Part shown: positions 1 to 13,800 of the stretch, piece after piece
How positions within the stretch are numbered: position 1 is the first letter of the stretch
Layout of the letters: each line of letters starts with the position of its first letter
Origin: Cristatella mucedo
Taxonomy: Eukaryota; Bryozoa; Phylactolaemata; Cristatellidae
Reading direction: 5' to 3'
Assembly (NCBI GenBank): GCA_009760855.2
Contig: WPIO01000023.1
Coordinates: forward strand, 251,001-315,000
Length of the DNA stretch: 64,000 nucleotides
Made by a program: the position numbers and the translations under genes
Notes under the pieces: model-generated
Database searches by the model: none
What the model was told of the DNA's origin: nothing
What the model saw: only the letters and a program-made list of their open reading frames with translations

Positions 1-1407
1 CAGCCGTAATCGCAATGTATTGATAGCTCTAACCACTGAACATGCTTTCTTTCCATCACATGTCAAGTGCCTCGAAAGAGATTGCAGAATAAGGATTGTA
101 GGATGCAGTGTGAGTTGCTCACACAAGCGAAAGTGCTCTTAGACGCGATACTGCAGCAATACCCTCGTGATGGTGTGGTTCTTTGGGTGGGTACTCTCAT
201 GGCTGCCTGAGGCGAACGTACGGCTACTCTGCTGGCGCTGTTCACGCTTTTGTGAGCTTGATTCCTCGGTCTTTCAGAAGCGTAGATAAGTAGGTAAGCT
301 GGCCGATGGGGGAGCACCCTCAGGGAAGAGGCATCAGGCGCCGGTGAGGGGAGTGAAGTGTAGGCATTCTAAGGGCACTGGAGTGAATGCTGGTAGACGA
401 CGACCTTTTGCCACATCTTAAGCAGCATCTGCACTGTCTGGTTTTCTGTCGGTCTTTGTGGCCTACGTCACCTACACGGTGCAACTGTTCTGGACCGGTA
501 CGCGGATGAAGTAGAGACCAGCACCATTCAACTTCTTGGCCAAGGCGTATGGAAGTGTAGACCAGGTGACCAAACAGAAATGCTTTCAGTAAGCAAGGCT
601 GGTAACTGTTGTGTGAACAGAGCTTCTCGGACAAGCGACGGAAAACAGACAGATGGTAAACGACTGTGTAGATGCTCGTATATCGTCCATCAATTTAATG
701 AACAGGAAAGTAGTGGATAGAAATCGGAGGCTTTACTGGCGATGCTGCTTTAGCGGCATAGAGTCGGTTTGTCGGCATAGCCAATGCTGAGCAGATAGGG
801 GCCTGACTAATTAATAAGCGCCGTTTTCTGTCTTTGCATTTCTTTGCCTTTGCTCAAAAAAATCGAGCGAGACCCCTCGAGAGTATGTATGTATGTATGT
901 ATGTATGTATGTATGTATGTATGTATGTATGTATGTATGTATGTATGTATGTATGTATGTAGTGTGCACCACCCACACGAGGTGGTGGTAGTGGTCCTAG
1001 TCGTCGTGGCTGTGGCAGGAGAGGCAGCAGCTGCTGCTCTGACGAGGGGCGCCATGTTGTGACGTACTATAGTAGTGGCGAGCTTGCTCAGCCACCACTG
1101 AGTTGCACGGCAAACTGCGACGTTGACCGGGGTGGCAGAGGAGCAGGGACTCGGTGCTCGTGCGTGCGCTGCTACTCTGCCGAGCTCTTGCACGCTTGAG
1201 CCAGCACGACCGACAAGCACCCAGTAGTGCATCTGTTCGTCTGTCTGTGTCGTGTAGCGCGTGCTCTTTATTCGCCTTGACTTTACATCGTTCCAGCTTT
1301 TAGCCGTCGGTAGCTCGTTGGATGTGGCACGTTCTTTGCATGCTTCGTGTCGGGTCAGCTTGAGCCAGCTTACTGATTGGCGTAGCCACTGTCTCGCTCA
1401 CGTTTAG
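1..1407. other. Probable receptor intron/upstream DNA, no exon found
   Basis: Near 60-95 there is a LINE-type tail (AAGTGCCTCGAAAGAGATT). 883-961 is a TATG repeat. The region 990-1230 is GC-rich. I see no MRH-like frame, although the exon at 1408 enters in phase 1 and so needs a predecessor. Confidence 0.5.
883..961. repeat. (TATG)n microsatellite
   Basis: Nearly pure 4-bp repeat, about 19 units. It creates spurious reading frames on both strands. Confidence 0.98.
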
Positions 1408-1592
1408 GCGGTGCTATAAGCGCGTGTCTGGTGGCAACCACTGGCCAGCCGCTTGCACTTGGCTACATGAGGGCCGAGCCCACTAGCTCTGGTGACGGGT
1501 CGGTGCTGGTCAGCTTGACCAACGGCAGTGCCTGTCCGGACGGACCTGGACGGATACAGTCCAAGATCAAGCTATTCTGCTCTCAAGTAGAG
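1408..1592 (+). CDS. IGF2R: CI-MPR exon: repeat A, first strands
   Basis: Acceptor TTTAG before 1408, donor AG|GTGAGA after 1592. It enters in phase 1 and ends in phase 0. It encodes the end of the previous repeat (ISACL) and then the G..C..GRIQSKIKLFC block of repeat A. The arginine is nine residues before the cysteine, one off the usual ligand position. The preceding exon was not found in the window. Confidence 0.82.
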
Positions 1593-4500
1593 GTGAGAAG
1601 CCGATGCTGTGTCGTCGATGAGTGCATCATCTGTGATGACCTGCTCAGATGCCGAGCACGTGGCAAACCGTGATGATTGCTTTTTTAGCAGTGACCTAGG
1701 AGCCGTCAAGTGCTTCTGCTGTCTGACTGGCAAGCTGCTGCAGTCGATGTAGAAATGTGCCTGCCTTCGGTTAGCACAGCCTCCTCGGCTGTAGCCGTAT
1801 GAGCAGCAACCGATTATTTATGCGATTGGCCAATCATCGGCAAGCAGTCGAAGAGTAACTTCGTGTCAATCCCGTCTCTTGGTGGCACAGTGTAGCACTA
1901 CTACTGCCAAGTGGTGATGACTGGGAGTGGTTAGTCGTTTGCAGAACTGCTAGCCCCGGAAAACGAGTTTCCTGGACCTTGGTTGGTGATCGGAAGTCAC
2001 CTGTTCATCTGCATGGCTGGCCGGACAATATTCGTCTCAATTTCCTTCAAGTGTGTAGATGACTCATAGAGGTCTTGGTGGCACAATTTTAAATGGCTTT
2101 TGGCAAAGCTGTATTCACCTCTTTTTGCTGTTAAACATCGTTCGGCTGCCCTCTCTTTGCAGCTGAAGAGAGCTGTGCAAGTCCGGTTGTATTCAGTTTC
2201 AGGCCTTCTGCTTGGTCATAGGGGCCCATAGTTTATTGCTCCGTGGCCCCCTTCCTTACCCATCGCGTTGTGCACTCATCACATATCCGTCAGCCATTAC
2301 TGTGTTACACAGTAAAAGGGACAGTGGTTGTGCGATGTGAATCGATCGACTAGCTATTTAAGATTCTCGTGAGCACTTCTGTCCTCCGGAGTTTCAAATT
2401 TCACTCCTGACACTCGGCTGCCATATTGCCAAGTTCAGTCTATAGAGGTGGATATAATAACAATAATGTTCAGGGATTTGCTGTGCATAGTTGCTGCTGA
2501 GACGGCAAGGGGGCACTTAGAGCAGCAGAGGAGCCGCATAGTGTATGCACTCTTTTAGCAGCAAATACAGAGCAGCAGAAAATACTAGAGTGTGGCAAGT
2601 GTGGACCCGGAGAAAAAAATATAGCAAGCTAAGCACAGTACGATGGAACTGCTTTGCAGGTGATGTTATGTTAGTCACATACCTGCTTGGCATTGCTGGT
2701 GATCTTAGTAACAAAGGACTTTCTGGTATTTTCTGCTTGAAGTCGGCTCACCTCATTTGCCCATGCCGACTGCAGATGTCGCTGCTACGAATTGTGCATA
2801 TACAGCCGCAGGCCAGCCGCCATTTATAGCCAAGGATATTTGGGATTCAGTTAAGCAAAAACAAAAAAGCTCATGTCACTCTGTTATGGCTCTTCTTTTG
2901 CGTGGCCATGCCAGTGCGTCTGAGGGCCCAGACTGACCTCGAGCATCGCTACACTTGCCACTTGCAAAGAACTTTGTTGCGTGAAAGAACAGCACAAATG
3001 CCAGCTCCTTGTGGTGCCAGCCAACAGTACACTTGGAGCGCCCTATGTATGGCCTCCTATGTGGAGGCCACCTGTGTAGCCGGTGTTTGGTTTTTAACTG
3101 GCCTGGCAAATACAAGGTCATGTAAAATTGCATCTGCAGACTGGTAGAATTAATCCCAAAAGTGAACAAGGGTCAGAATGAGTATGTAGTGCTGCAGGGG
3201 CAGCTTGTGTGGGTGTCTGTTAGCGTCCGCAGTTTCATAGGTGTTAATCATGCTTGTGTGTGTTTGCTACCACATGTCTGCATGCATTGTGAGCATGCAT
3301 ATGTTTTCTGCAGGCTCATGTTGCTTGGTGGGTCCCCACTCCACCAGTGCCACGGGTTTGCCATTGAAGACCGTGTCATTTAGGGTCCTGCATCATGCAA
3401 TAGCAAGTAATGCCTGCTGACCTCCGGTGAGCTACTTCGGCTGTGTCTGTTAACTGTGTCAGATGCATACCTGCATGTACTTGACAGCCATGAAGCAAGG
3501 AGTAGCAGCCGTTCAAGCTTTGATGGACGTAAGCAGGGTGGTAGACACGAACGCTCTTCTCTCTCATAGCCTTAATTGTCAGCCCTCGCAGTAAAGGTGG
3601 CGTCAGGGAAGGGCCCCTCCCCCCTGCCTACCACCCACCTGTCGCTGGTCAGCTGCCACTGGTCAGCAGGCATTGCAAGAACATAAAAGGTTCTTGCTCG
3701 TGCTCTTTAGTGTCAATCGTCCTGCTGAATACTGGTAGCTATGTAGCTCACCACTTCAGTGCAACAGTCAAGTCTCTCTGAGCTGCATAGAATTTCAAAA
3801 TTTGGTTTTGCTTAGACTGGTGCGTGGAAAAATGCCTACACGAAAAAATATTCTCAGCACTAATCACCTTCGCTTTACGAGTTGGCATAGCAGCATTGGT
3901 ATCAGAACTGTAATTTCTTACTATCGATTACTGCATAATGTACACACTGTCTTAACTAGGTTTTTGTTAAAAGATGTTATTATGTGACTCAGAAATTGGA
4001 AAACCTGCTGCTCAAAATTGGCTCCGCTGAATCAGCAGGAATCCTGCATAATCCAGATGTTATGTTCCAAAGTTACCTTTCATTAGATGACCACATCAGC
4101 TCCACAGTCAAGTCTGCCTACTTTCAGCTACATAACATTGCTAAAATTCGGGCTTGTTCAGACAGGAATACCACATCTAAATTGGTCCCTGTATTTGTGA
4201 CACCCCGTCTCGACTTCTGTAACTCACTGCTTGCTGGTCTACCGGCCTGTGCAATCAGGTGCTTACAGCTGGTGCTAAACTCTGCAGCTAGGCTCATCTG
4301 TCGTGAACGTCGCAATTGCTACATCACACCACTTCTTGCCGACCTGCACTGGCTCCCAATCAAGCAGCGCATCGACTTCAATGTTCTGTCACTTGTATCT
4401 CCATTCTATGGCTCCAGCCCACCTATCAGAATTATTCCCCCACTAGGCGAAGAATCTTACAACCCACTGTTCTGACTCGAATCTTTGAACTATACCTCGG

Positions 4501-4800
4501 TACATACCTCAAAACCGTTGGAGACCATGCCTTTAGTTCCTATGCTCCCAAAGCCTGGAACTCACTACCGATGCACTTCACAACGTTCCTTGACATGACG
4601 GCATTTGAAAAGAAGCTTAAAGCGCACCTGTTTATTACAGCATTTGGTGGGTCTTTGTGATTCGTCCTTCGTCTATGCATGTACCTGCTTACACTATGCC
4701 TGCTGGTTGAGGATGTTACCACCAAATATTTGGTCATGCTTTATATGCAGCATCTGTAAAGTGCCTAGAGAGAGAGAGATTCAGTTCTCTGTGTGTGCTG

Positions 4801-4834
<34 letters not shown>

Positions 4835-7800
4835 CATCGATACGCATGGTCGGAGCAGCACAAAGCCTTTCAATTCGCCCTTATAACCTGCATGTAGTGA
4901 TGAATAGCAAAATGTGAATGCTTCCATTCATTTATTATCCAATACAATGCTCAGAAATTACTGGTTTGCTATCACTGTGACTATCCTGACCCATAAAGTG
5001 AAGGCGATTGACCGATGCGTGATGCGTGGTAATTTTTCCTATCACGTTTAGATTAGGGTACTATAGCAAAATTTTGTGACATCTTGTCTAGTGTTCAGTT
5101 ACTCTCTCATGGCATGTCTTCTGCCTCAGCAATAGGATGCGTACAGTTGGTGCAAAGCTAGGCTTGTCTGTCTCGAACGTCATAGCTGAAGCATTATACC
5201 ACTATCCACCGGCCTGCGGCTAGCTTCTAATCAAGCCTTTATCTGCTTCCATGGTCTTGTTACTCACGATTATTAGGTCCCATCATTCTCTACCTTTGGC
5301 TTACTTTTTTTAAATACTCGTATCCCACGGTACCACTCTGTCCTATGTCTCTGGTTGTTTGGCCATGCCTGCCACTAACCAACCTTAAATGATCTGAATG
5401 CAGCACCGACAGATCTAATGCACCTACTGCCTAACTCACTGCCTGTCGATGTTTTGGTCTCAGTGGTGGCCGAGCCGAGTATGATGGCTAGCCCCCCCCC
5501 CCCTTGCTGAGGCTGGTACATAGCCAGTGGGCAGGTAATGAGTAGGCCACCGGCATTAGAGTAGAAACCTGTATAGAGACTGGCTACCAGTATGACACGC
5601 GAACAGATCCAGCAGGCCTCCCGCTCAATCGTCAGATCCATTTAGACGTAGGCGCCTCCCCTGAAGAAGCCCGTGAAATATGATATCACTTTTATGCTAA
5701 CGGTACTCAGCTATATTTGTCATTCAAACCGTCGGAACCTGCTGCAGCAACTGGTAAACTGGATGCATGCCTTACCGACATTCGATCCTGGATGTAGGGA
5801 AACTTCTTGAAACTAAATGACGATAAAACCGTATTGCTGCTCATAGGACAACCTAAGCATGTGGCTGGATTAGAAGGCTTTGCTCTTCTCTAATAGGTGA
5901 TGCTGTTGTGCAACCCTTGCCACATGCTTGAAATTTAGGTGTCGTTTTCGACAGCTGCCTAAGTTTTAAAGGCTTCATTCAGAAGACTGCTTCTATAGCT
6001 AGCCATCACATCCGATCCCTATCTAAGATTAGGAGCTGTCTTCCACAGTGGCTTGCAAAAAATTAAATAGCTCCTTAGCTCTGTCTCGGCCTGATTATTG
6101 TAATTTCCTTTTGCTGGGCTACCAAAGAAAGCAACTAGGCCACTGCAGCTGGCTATGAAAATGGCTGCAAGGCTAACCTTCAAGTCCCAAAAGTTTGACC
6201 ACGCATCTCCTTTGCTAAAAAAAAAGCTTGGATGGCTGCCGGTTGATAAACAGATACAGAGCAAAGTTCTTACGCTGACGTACAAGGCCCTCCACGGCTG
6301 GGCTCCTTCGTACCTAGCTGAACTGCTGCACCAGTTTCAGCTTCTTCGTGCCCTCGGGTCCTGTATGGACAATAAATTAGCTGTTTCATTACTCCGCTTA
6401 AAGACCGTTGGCGACAGAAGCTTTAGCTCTGCAGGTCCTAGACTGTGGAACTCGCTTCCACAATTTTTACGAAACGACAACTACTCTCCTGCTGCCGACT
6501 GTGGCTCATCCTTTTCAGCAGTCCTGAGGTGCTACTTCCATGCTACTCACTATCCCAACTGCTCTCATGACTCTGCTATGCTTCCTACTTTCTCTTTGTT
6601 GTGTGAGACGAAGTCTGTTGGCTACCAAATAAATGCATACCAAAAGCCGTCTAGGCTGTGAGTGAACTAAGCAGAACTATCCTGCATAACACCCACATAG
6701 TCCTAATGACTTAGTGGAGTTACAGACGGAGAAGGTGACTAAGCTCCACTAAGCATCGGCTATCAGTTCAATGCGGGCGACTCCCAGTAGCTGTACTGAT
6801 TATTCGAGCCGTTAGAATCAAGTGAAGTTGAAATGAGATAAAGATAGGTAAAGGTAAACCTAACGTCCACCTAGCAGGCATTCGGTTCTGGATGTCGGCC
6901 GATTTGCTGAAACTTGGCAGCAATAAAAGAAAGCTTTTAAAAGGAAACCCTAAATGTAAGCGTTCGATTAAGTGACTTTGCTCTCCTAGTTAAAGGTGCC
7001 ATGGTGCACCATCGCCGAGTGCACGTTTTGTGTCCTCTGTGACAGCTGCTTGACTATTAAAAGCTTCTTCCAAAGACACCTCGGCAGCTGGTCGATGTGT
7101 TCCTATGCAAAAAGCATCATCAGTCGGTGACGAATATGGCCCCTATGTTGATCTTCAATTATCGATTGATCAGTGGATTTGGAACAAAACGCTGGCATTG
7201 ACCCAGAAGGCCTGCCATGCTGCTCCATGCCTGGCTGAACTAATGCACCAGTTTCATCCCCATTCATTCTCATCTTGCCTCCTCCTTCACTTCTTCTTCC
7301 TTGTGCCCCAGGTCCTCTCGGGATAATAACTAAGCTACTTCATTCTTTAATTTGAGGGCTTTTGGCTGAAGAGTGATTCGTTCTGCCTATCCTGGACTGT
7401 CTAGACTATCCTAGACGGTACCAAACTCTTACAACGTGCTGTCGACTCTGGCACGCTCTCTCCAGCCGTCCTATACTGCTGCTACTTCCTTGAGCATCTT
7501 CCTGGCTCAGCCACGCTCTTGCATTCTTCTTGTTGCACGAGCTCTAAAGTATTAGGATGGTCACTTGTGATGAACCGCAAGCCGTTGACATTGCACCATG
7601 ACTTGGCTAGCCCCTCGCAGGACCGGGCCGGTGCCAAGGCATAACGTCAGGGTATGGGCAGGCAGCTTCAGTAAAATCGATGCAATCTAATTAGTTCGCC
7701 CTTTCATTTTTGCCCAGCGATGAAGATGAAAATCGGTAGCCAGCCGCTGTGTGGTAGCCTGTGGGAATAGTGGCTTTGCTCTAGCTACACAGTCAAAGGG

Positions 7801-10800
7801 GGTGGCTCCTATGCATCTGCTAACCAGAATGCCTGCACCGTGTGACACTTGACTGCTCGTGAATGCCTTCATTATTTGAGACTGAGTGCCGAGCAAGCTG
7901 TATCAGTGGTGGCAGCCACAACTGCTTTCCAGTGCCGATCCTCGGCAGTGAAGCTGTGGTCTAAAGCCGAGCTTCGGCTCGACCTACCGAGACATGTGGT
8001 CGGTTCGTGATCCACCTGCACTTTTGTCGGCCGGCATCGAGTGCCACGGCAGACTGGGGGGCTGGGTGCAAATCCAGAGTTGCCATTCTCACCCTGCAGC
8101 GTGTAGGCACTCGATCCTCAAATACTCCCTGCTCTGCTTTGCTTTGCAGGCCCCATGCCACCCACGAATAAGTGCTCATAACTGACTATGCTGGTGCCTG
8201 AGCACCAGGACTCTGTGCATCCTGTCCACGAAAAACTGCCTAAGCTTTTTATGAGCTACGTAGAAAACTTTCCGGGGTTTCACACAATCGTCGTGGTTTC
8301 TGAGTTACAGATGGAGATGCATCCCTGCATTCCAGTTGAACAGTAGCACTTACAGCTTCAGCAACGATTTCTTTTTAAGGATTGGTGCAGTTTGCAGCCT
8401 GTGCAGCTCTAAACTAATTCCAGATGGTGTGTGTGCGTGTGCACGTGCATGGCGGATGAGCCATCTTTGATGGCTAATCATGGGATTTTAACTTGCTTGT
8501 AACTTTCATTTTTTCATATGTGCTACTTGATTGGCCTTTCTGCATTACCGTGGCGTTAAGTGCTTAATGAGAAGCTGCTGTCACGTCAACAAACGTCTGT
8601 GAGCTTATTTTCTGCGATTGTGGACACATGGAGCAAAACTTGTTATCCTTCCGAAATCGGAAATAAATTAGCGCTGTGTGGTATAACCAGAGCTGAACTC
8701 ACATTTTAAATTTCATTCTGACCCATGAAGTATTGGCTACGTTATGAAATTTACAAGGCCTCGAAGCTACACTGAAAATGAATCTGAATAAAAGTCATAA
8801 GCATGCACCTCAATAAGCGTCACACATGAACCTCGATCGATCAAAGTTCAACAAGTTGAGACGCAAGTCTCATATGATACTGAGATCGGCTGTAGCTATG
8901 TTTTTGACATTCCGACTCAGTGAGAGGGAAACTGCTGGCAGGAGGAGCCTATCCTTAGGGGTAATAAATGAGCAATCTTGGTGATCAATATACTGTGCCT
9001 TGTGCCATAGCCCACGTCCCAATCTGGGGCAAAAAAGTGTCAAACCATGGCATGTTTTTCTTGAGTTATGGAGATCTCTGGCATGTCTACTTTTTTGTTT
9101 ATTTCAAGTTATATTCTATCTCAGTGTTTATATGGATGGTGAGGCTTACCTTGACTGCCATTTAAGCACAACGCTTATTTCATGAAATAGTTTTGAAAGT
9201 GTCTAGTTAATTTTGTTTCTTCCATTTTAAGGCTGGTCCTAAATTTTACTCGAAAACTGGCTGTGAATACACGTTCTACTGGAATACTCCTCAAGCTTGT
9301 CCAATTAAGGTAAGTCTCCGGCTGCTCATCTGCTATGGCTTAACGTTTTTGCTAGGAAAATGTTGATGTGTGTAAAATGTCACAGACATCTATTATTGTG
9401 GTTAGCAAGATATATGCATTCTCAGTTTGACATGGCAAGCTGCTTTGCTTCTGCATTTTCTGCCATCCTTGGTGCAATGGGTAGTCATATCCATTATTTT
9501 TTGGGCGCACTAGATAAGTTATTATGAATCTTGCCTCTGGCGTCAAAGGCTGTAATCTTGACTCGTGGGGATGGTTCGAAATATTCTTTTTTTCTTTAAT
9601 AATAATAATAAAAATAATGACTTTTCATAGACAAGTACTGTAAAATTTATGCTCTGGTGTTTTACAATTTACAGCATGAAATTCAATAACTAAGGGTTAA
9701 GAATATGCACGGTATTCATGTTCAGACAAACATGCAAAAGTGGGCAAGTATCATGCTTAGACCCACATGCTCGCTAGCAAACACTCAGGACTACCGATTA
9801 AGTATCCTAGTTTAGTAACATGCACTTATTCATGCACAGGTATGCACGCAAAGCACGCAGGAACAAAAAGTTCTCTGAAGCCAAGGACGAGCTTTGCTGG
9901 AACAGATGAGTCTTCCGGTGAGACTCGCGTCGTACAAGGTCAACCCAGGTAGTGAAAGAAGCTGGAAACGAGTTCTAGACTTTCGATGCCTACGAACTGA
10001 AGGTGCAATGACCAAAAGATTTTGATGTAGTACGAGGAACTTTGGGGAGGAGCAGATGGTGCAAGAGCACAGTGAAAAAGCAAGAAGGTCGGATATGTAG
10101 GCTGGTGCAAGCAAGTGAATTGACCTGTAAGCCAGACTGGGAATCGTGAAATCGATTTGAGGCTTTATAAGAAGCCAGTGAAGCTCAGACAAAAGTGGTT
10201 TGCTGTGGCAGCAGTACCTTTTCCGACAGGTCGACTTGGCAGTCGAGGCGTTTTACTCATCCAGCCACAAGTCCTTTTTGAACAGTATGCCGAGATTATG
10301 GGCAGACGTTGTTGGAGTGATGCTAGGTGAACCCATCTTGAGTGTGAGGTTTTTGATCTCGAGAGTGTTACCAGCCTTACCCATTACTAATAGGTTGATC
10401 TTAGCATCGTTGAGCCTCAGAAAATTTCTGGCCATCCCTGGGCAACTGTCGTCAATGCAGACTGCAAGGAAATTAAATGAGCCAGCTGGGAAGCAAAGCT
10501 AAGACTAGTCGAAGGCGAGATGGAAGTGCTAAATATGTAGTATTATATGGCTGCAATCGGTTGCCTTAGCAGACCGACTATTGTTAACATGCTTGCATCA
10601 TTGCGGCCGCTTCCTCTTGCATCATCAGTTCTCGATGCCCTTTGCCTCGATGCTCCTTTCGATGTTTTGGTATCTCCTCTATCGATATTTCGACTGCTCT
10701 GGTCAGTTTTCTTGCTAGAACGTTATCAGTGCACACTCTAGTTGTGCATGCAATTCTGCTTATCCAGAAGTTCAAGTAGTGCCATAGCAGTGAAACCTGC

Positions 10801-13800
10801 TGGTACGCTGCATTGCTTTGTATCCGGCTCTAAGATGTGTCCGCCGTTGGCCAGTGTTAAACCCCTGTCGTTGATAAAAGCAGTCAGCAGCTGAGTAGCA
10901 CACAACCGAAGCACCTTGCTTTTCAGACACGAGTAGGCAGCAACTGTTCGGTGTTTGATCCTATTCGTGGCATACGTTACGACCTGTCATCCCTTCGTAA
11001 AGACACTGGCCACTACAGTATGACGGTGGGAAAGTACACGTATTTGGTCAACATATGTGGTGGAATCGGTGTTGGCGGTGCCACTGGAAGTGGCCTGTGC
11101 AGTGCCTCGACCGGTGTGTGCCAGAAGTCGACAGCCGGTACCGGCTTCGATGCTGGTAAGTGCCCCTGCCTCACTCACTCTCTTCTCTCCTCTCCTCTCC
11201 TCTCCTCTCCTCTCCTCTCCTCTCCTCTCCTCTCCCTCCCTCCCTCCCTCTCTCTCCCCCGGCTCTGTGCTGTCACTCTAAATTCGGCTGCCAGCTCACT
11301 TCGATCGGCAGACCCACGAGCTGTTTGGGTCGCGATGCTTTCTGTGTGGCGATGTCCTGTAGCTAGTTGCCTGCTGGAATGAAACATTCGGGAAGCCCGA
11401 GCCGAGTGACTCGCTGTCTGCATGCCCGGTTCGTCGAGTTCCACCGTGGCCGTTAGGAGCATCGAGAGGAAACTGTTCGAGTGGCTGTGCACAGAGAGCA
11501 CGAAAGCTGGCTCTGAGCAAAGTCACCTGCCCTTCCTCCAGAGCCAGCACCGAAGCAGCAGCTCGTGCGGTTTCTTTTCGGGCCAAGCAAACGGTCGTCG
11601 CTGCTGCTGCTGCGCTGCCGCCTCGACCGCGTGCACCGATGCGGCTTCGTCGTACGCGCGGTGCTAGGCCTCGCCAGACGCGACCGTCAGCCGGTGCGCT
11701 CTCGTGCAGAGCCATTCGTCGCGCCGAGTGCAGTTGCCCTCGTGGCAGCTGCTGCTGCAGCGGCCCTCCGTGCGCCGTCCTCGCTGCCGGCGTGCCGACC
11801 GGCGGGCAGATGGAGGCTCGCTGGCAGCGAGCACCACGAGCGCTGCTGCTATACGCGCTGCCCGTGCAGCTGCCAGGGTGGCAGCCTTGCCTAGTGGAGC
11901 AGCCGGGGACAGTGTGCCTTGTCGTTCATGCACGCGTCTCAGGCTGCCGTCGTCCGAACAGTACGGCCGAGCTCAATGTATGGGTACTTTAGCCAGCAGG
12001 CAGGCAGGCAGCCTGCCTGTCTGCCTGCCTGCAATAAGCTGGTGTGGTCGACTGTGGCAGCTCAGCTGGCTGCTAGCGCTGTCTAGGGGGGGGTGCTGCA
12101 AGCTAGCTGTAGTTGGTTGGTCGTGTTGGCTTGCAACCCCCTTGCCGATCGGCATTCGAGTGTTTGTTTGGCCCTGCATTTGGCAACATGCACAGATTCT
12201 TGTCGTGATGATGGCTAAACCAGTGTTCGACATGTATTTACGCCTGAGCTCACTGGCCGGGCAGAACTCCAGGCAGATCTCTGCTCCGGTGGTTGAACGT
12301 GTATATGTGTGCCTGTATTTCAGCATGCTAGTGTGTCAATTACTCGCCAAAGCCACGAAGACTAAGTGGGTTTTACATTGGAGTTTTATATAGGGAACTC
12401 AAACCTAAATCCACATTCTGTGCACACGCGTTAGCCATTGGACTTTGTCTTACTTGCCATCGAGAAAGTGAGAGGCTGAGTCAGGAGTGCAGTTGGGGAT
12501 AGTTTGAAAGTAGCAGCTCAGGACGGCTGGAAATTACACACCTGAACCGGTATCAGTAGTGAAGATAGCGTTTCGGGACAAGCGGATTTGACAGACTAAG
12601 ACTGCAGAGCAAGCATTTCCACCACTGAAGGTTTTAATTAAGTGAAAGAATGTGGCAGCTAATTGGTTGACCTGAAAGGACCTGGGGGACATGACTGGTT
12701 GAAACTGGTGCTATAGTTCAGCTGAGTATACAGGACCCAATCCGTGCCTTGTGGGTCAGAGCAAGAACTTGCTCTGTATCCGTTGATCAACCTTAGGCCA
12801 TCACTGTTCCTGTAGCAAAGTAGCCAGGTGATTGGCTTTCTTGGAATTCTTGACCAGCCTTGCAGTCATACGAATCTTTCTAGAGATTGACCTCGGCCTC
12901 ACTAAGGTCACCCTATTTAGACTTGCTTCCTGTACACATCGGCATCCTCTGCCGACATCCTTCAGGCAAGCACATCTTTTGTTGCTTCTTGTGCGAGTAG
13001 GCCTCTGCCTACCCGTGGATAGTTATTGTTGGGCACCTTATCTACTTCAAGGGTGAGATTTCCCTGGCCTCAGGCAGCGACACTGCTCTATGTTAAACGC
13101 GTGCCACCAGCCTGGGGGTCGGCTCTGCAGTCACTGGTCTTTTCTTAAATTTGTTATTGTTGACCTTTCTTATTCGGCCTTGTGTGAAGGCATCCTTACC
13201 GTGAACATGCCGGAAAGGCTCCTGATCGCACAATGGTGCAAGGTTTCTGCTCCAGTAATTTCATTGGCACACACAGTAGCAAAGAAGAAAGAGCGAGACA
13301 ATGACTATCAACTACAGAGGGATGGACAGGGGAAGAGAATTGACGGAGCGGAGTGGAGTTGAGCCTCTGCGAGGCTTGCAATGGGACAAAGGTTGGAGGC
13401 AGCTGAATGGGTAAAGCCTGAGTTGACATGCCTTGCTATCATTGATAGAACTACTCGGCTGTAGGGCACTAGAGCTACATCGATGTTGACATCTGACAAA
13501 GAGCTTGGTGATGAACTAGAAAAGGAAACACGGTTGGCATCATGCCAGGCGTGTAGTAAATAAGGAGCTGGTTGCATTGGATAGAAGTATAAATAAGGAG
13601 CTGGTTGCATTGGATAGAAGTAGAGAGCGGTGCCGCGACGAACCAGTGGCCATGGGAGAACGATGTGCTTGGCATGCAAAATCCAGCATGTCACCGGTTC
13701 CTACGTGGCAGCAAAGAAACAGATAGTCGCCCCCCCCCCCCTTGTGCTGAGCCCTCTGCCCACAATCAACTTCTGACCTGCTCTTGGCATAGCACCGCCT

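Larger units (their letters stand above)
1593..9231. other. Receptor intron, 7.6 kb, with LINE remnants
   Basis: Holds LINE fragments at 3984-4830, about 5090-5400, 5685-6690 and 6840-7500, and otherwise unremarkable DNA. 1600-3980 and 7560-9230 show nothing I can name. Confidence 0.6.

Noticed and set aside
844-1232. Open frames on both strands over the TATG repeat
   Set aside because: They are built from the tetranucleotide repeat (YVCM/YIHT units) and unrelated flanks.
9000-9185. Hydrophobic frame of about 60 codons
   Set aside because: Two overlapping frames, no family pattern, inside an intron just before the clear exon at 9232.
11296-12393. Overlapping open frames of 110-229 codons in the GC-rich block
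   Set aside because: Open on both strands because of base composition. No recognisable motif, and no splice context linking them to either gene.
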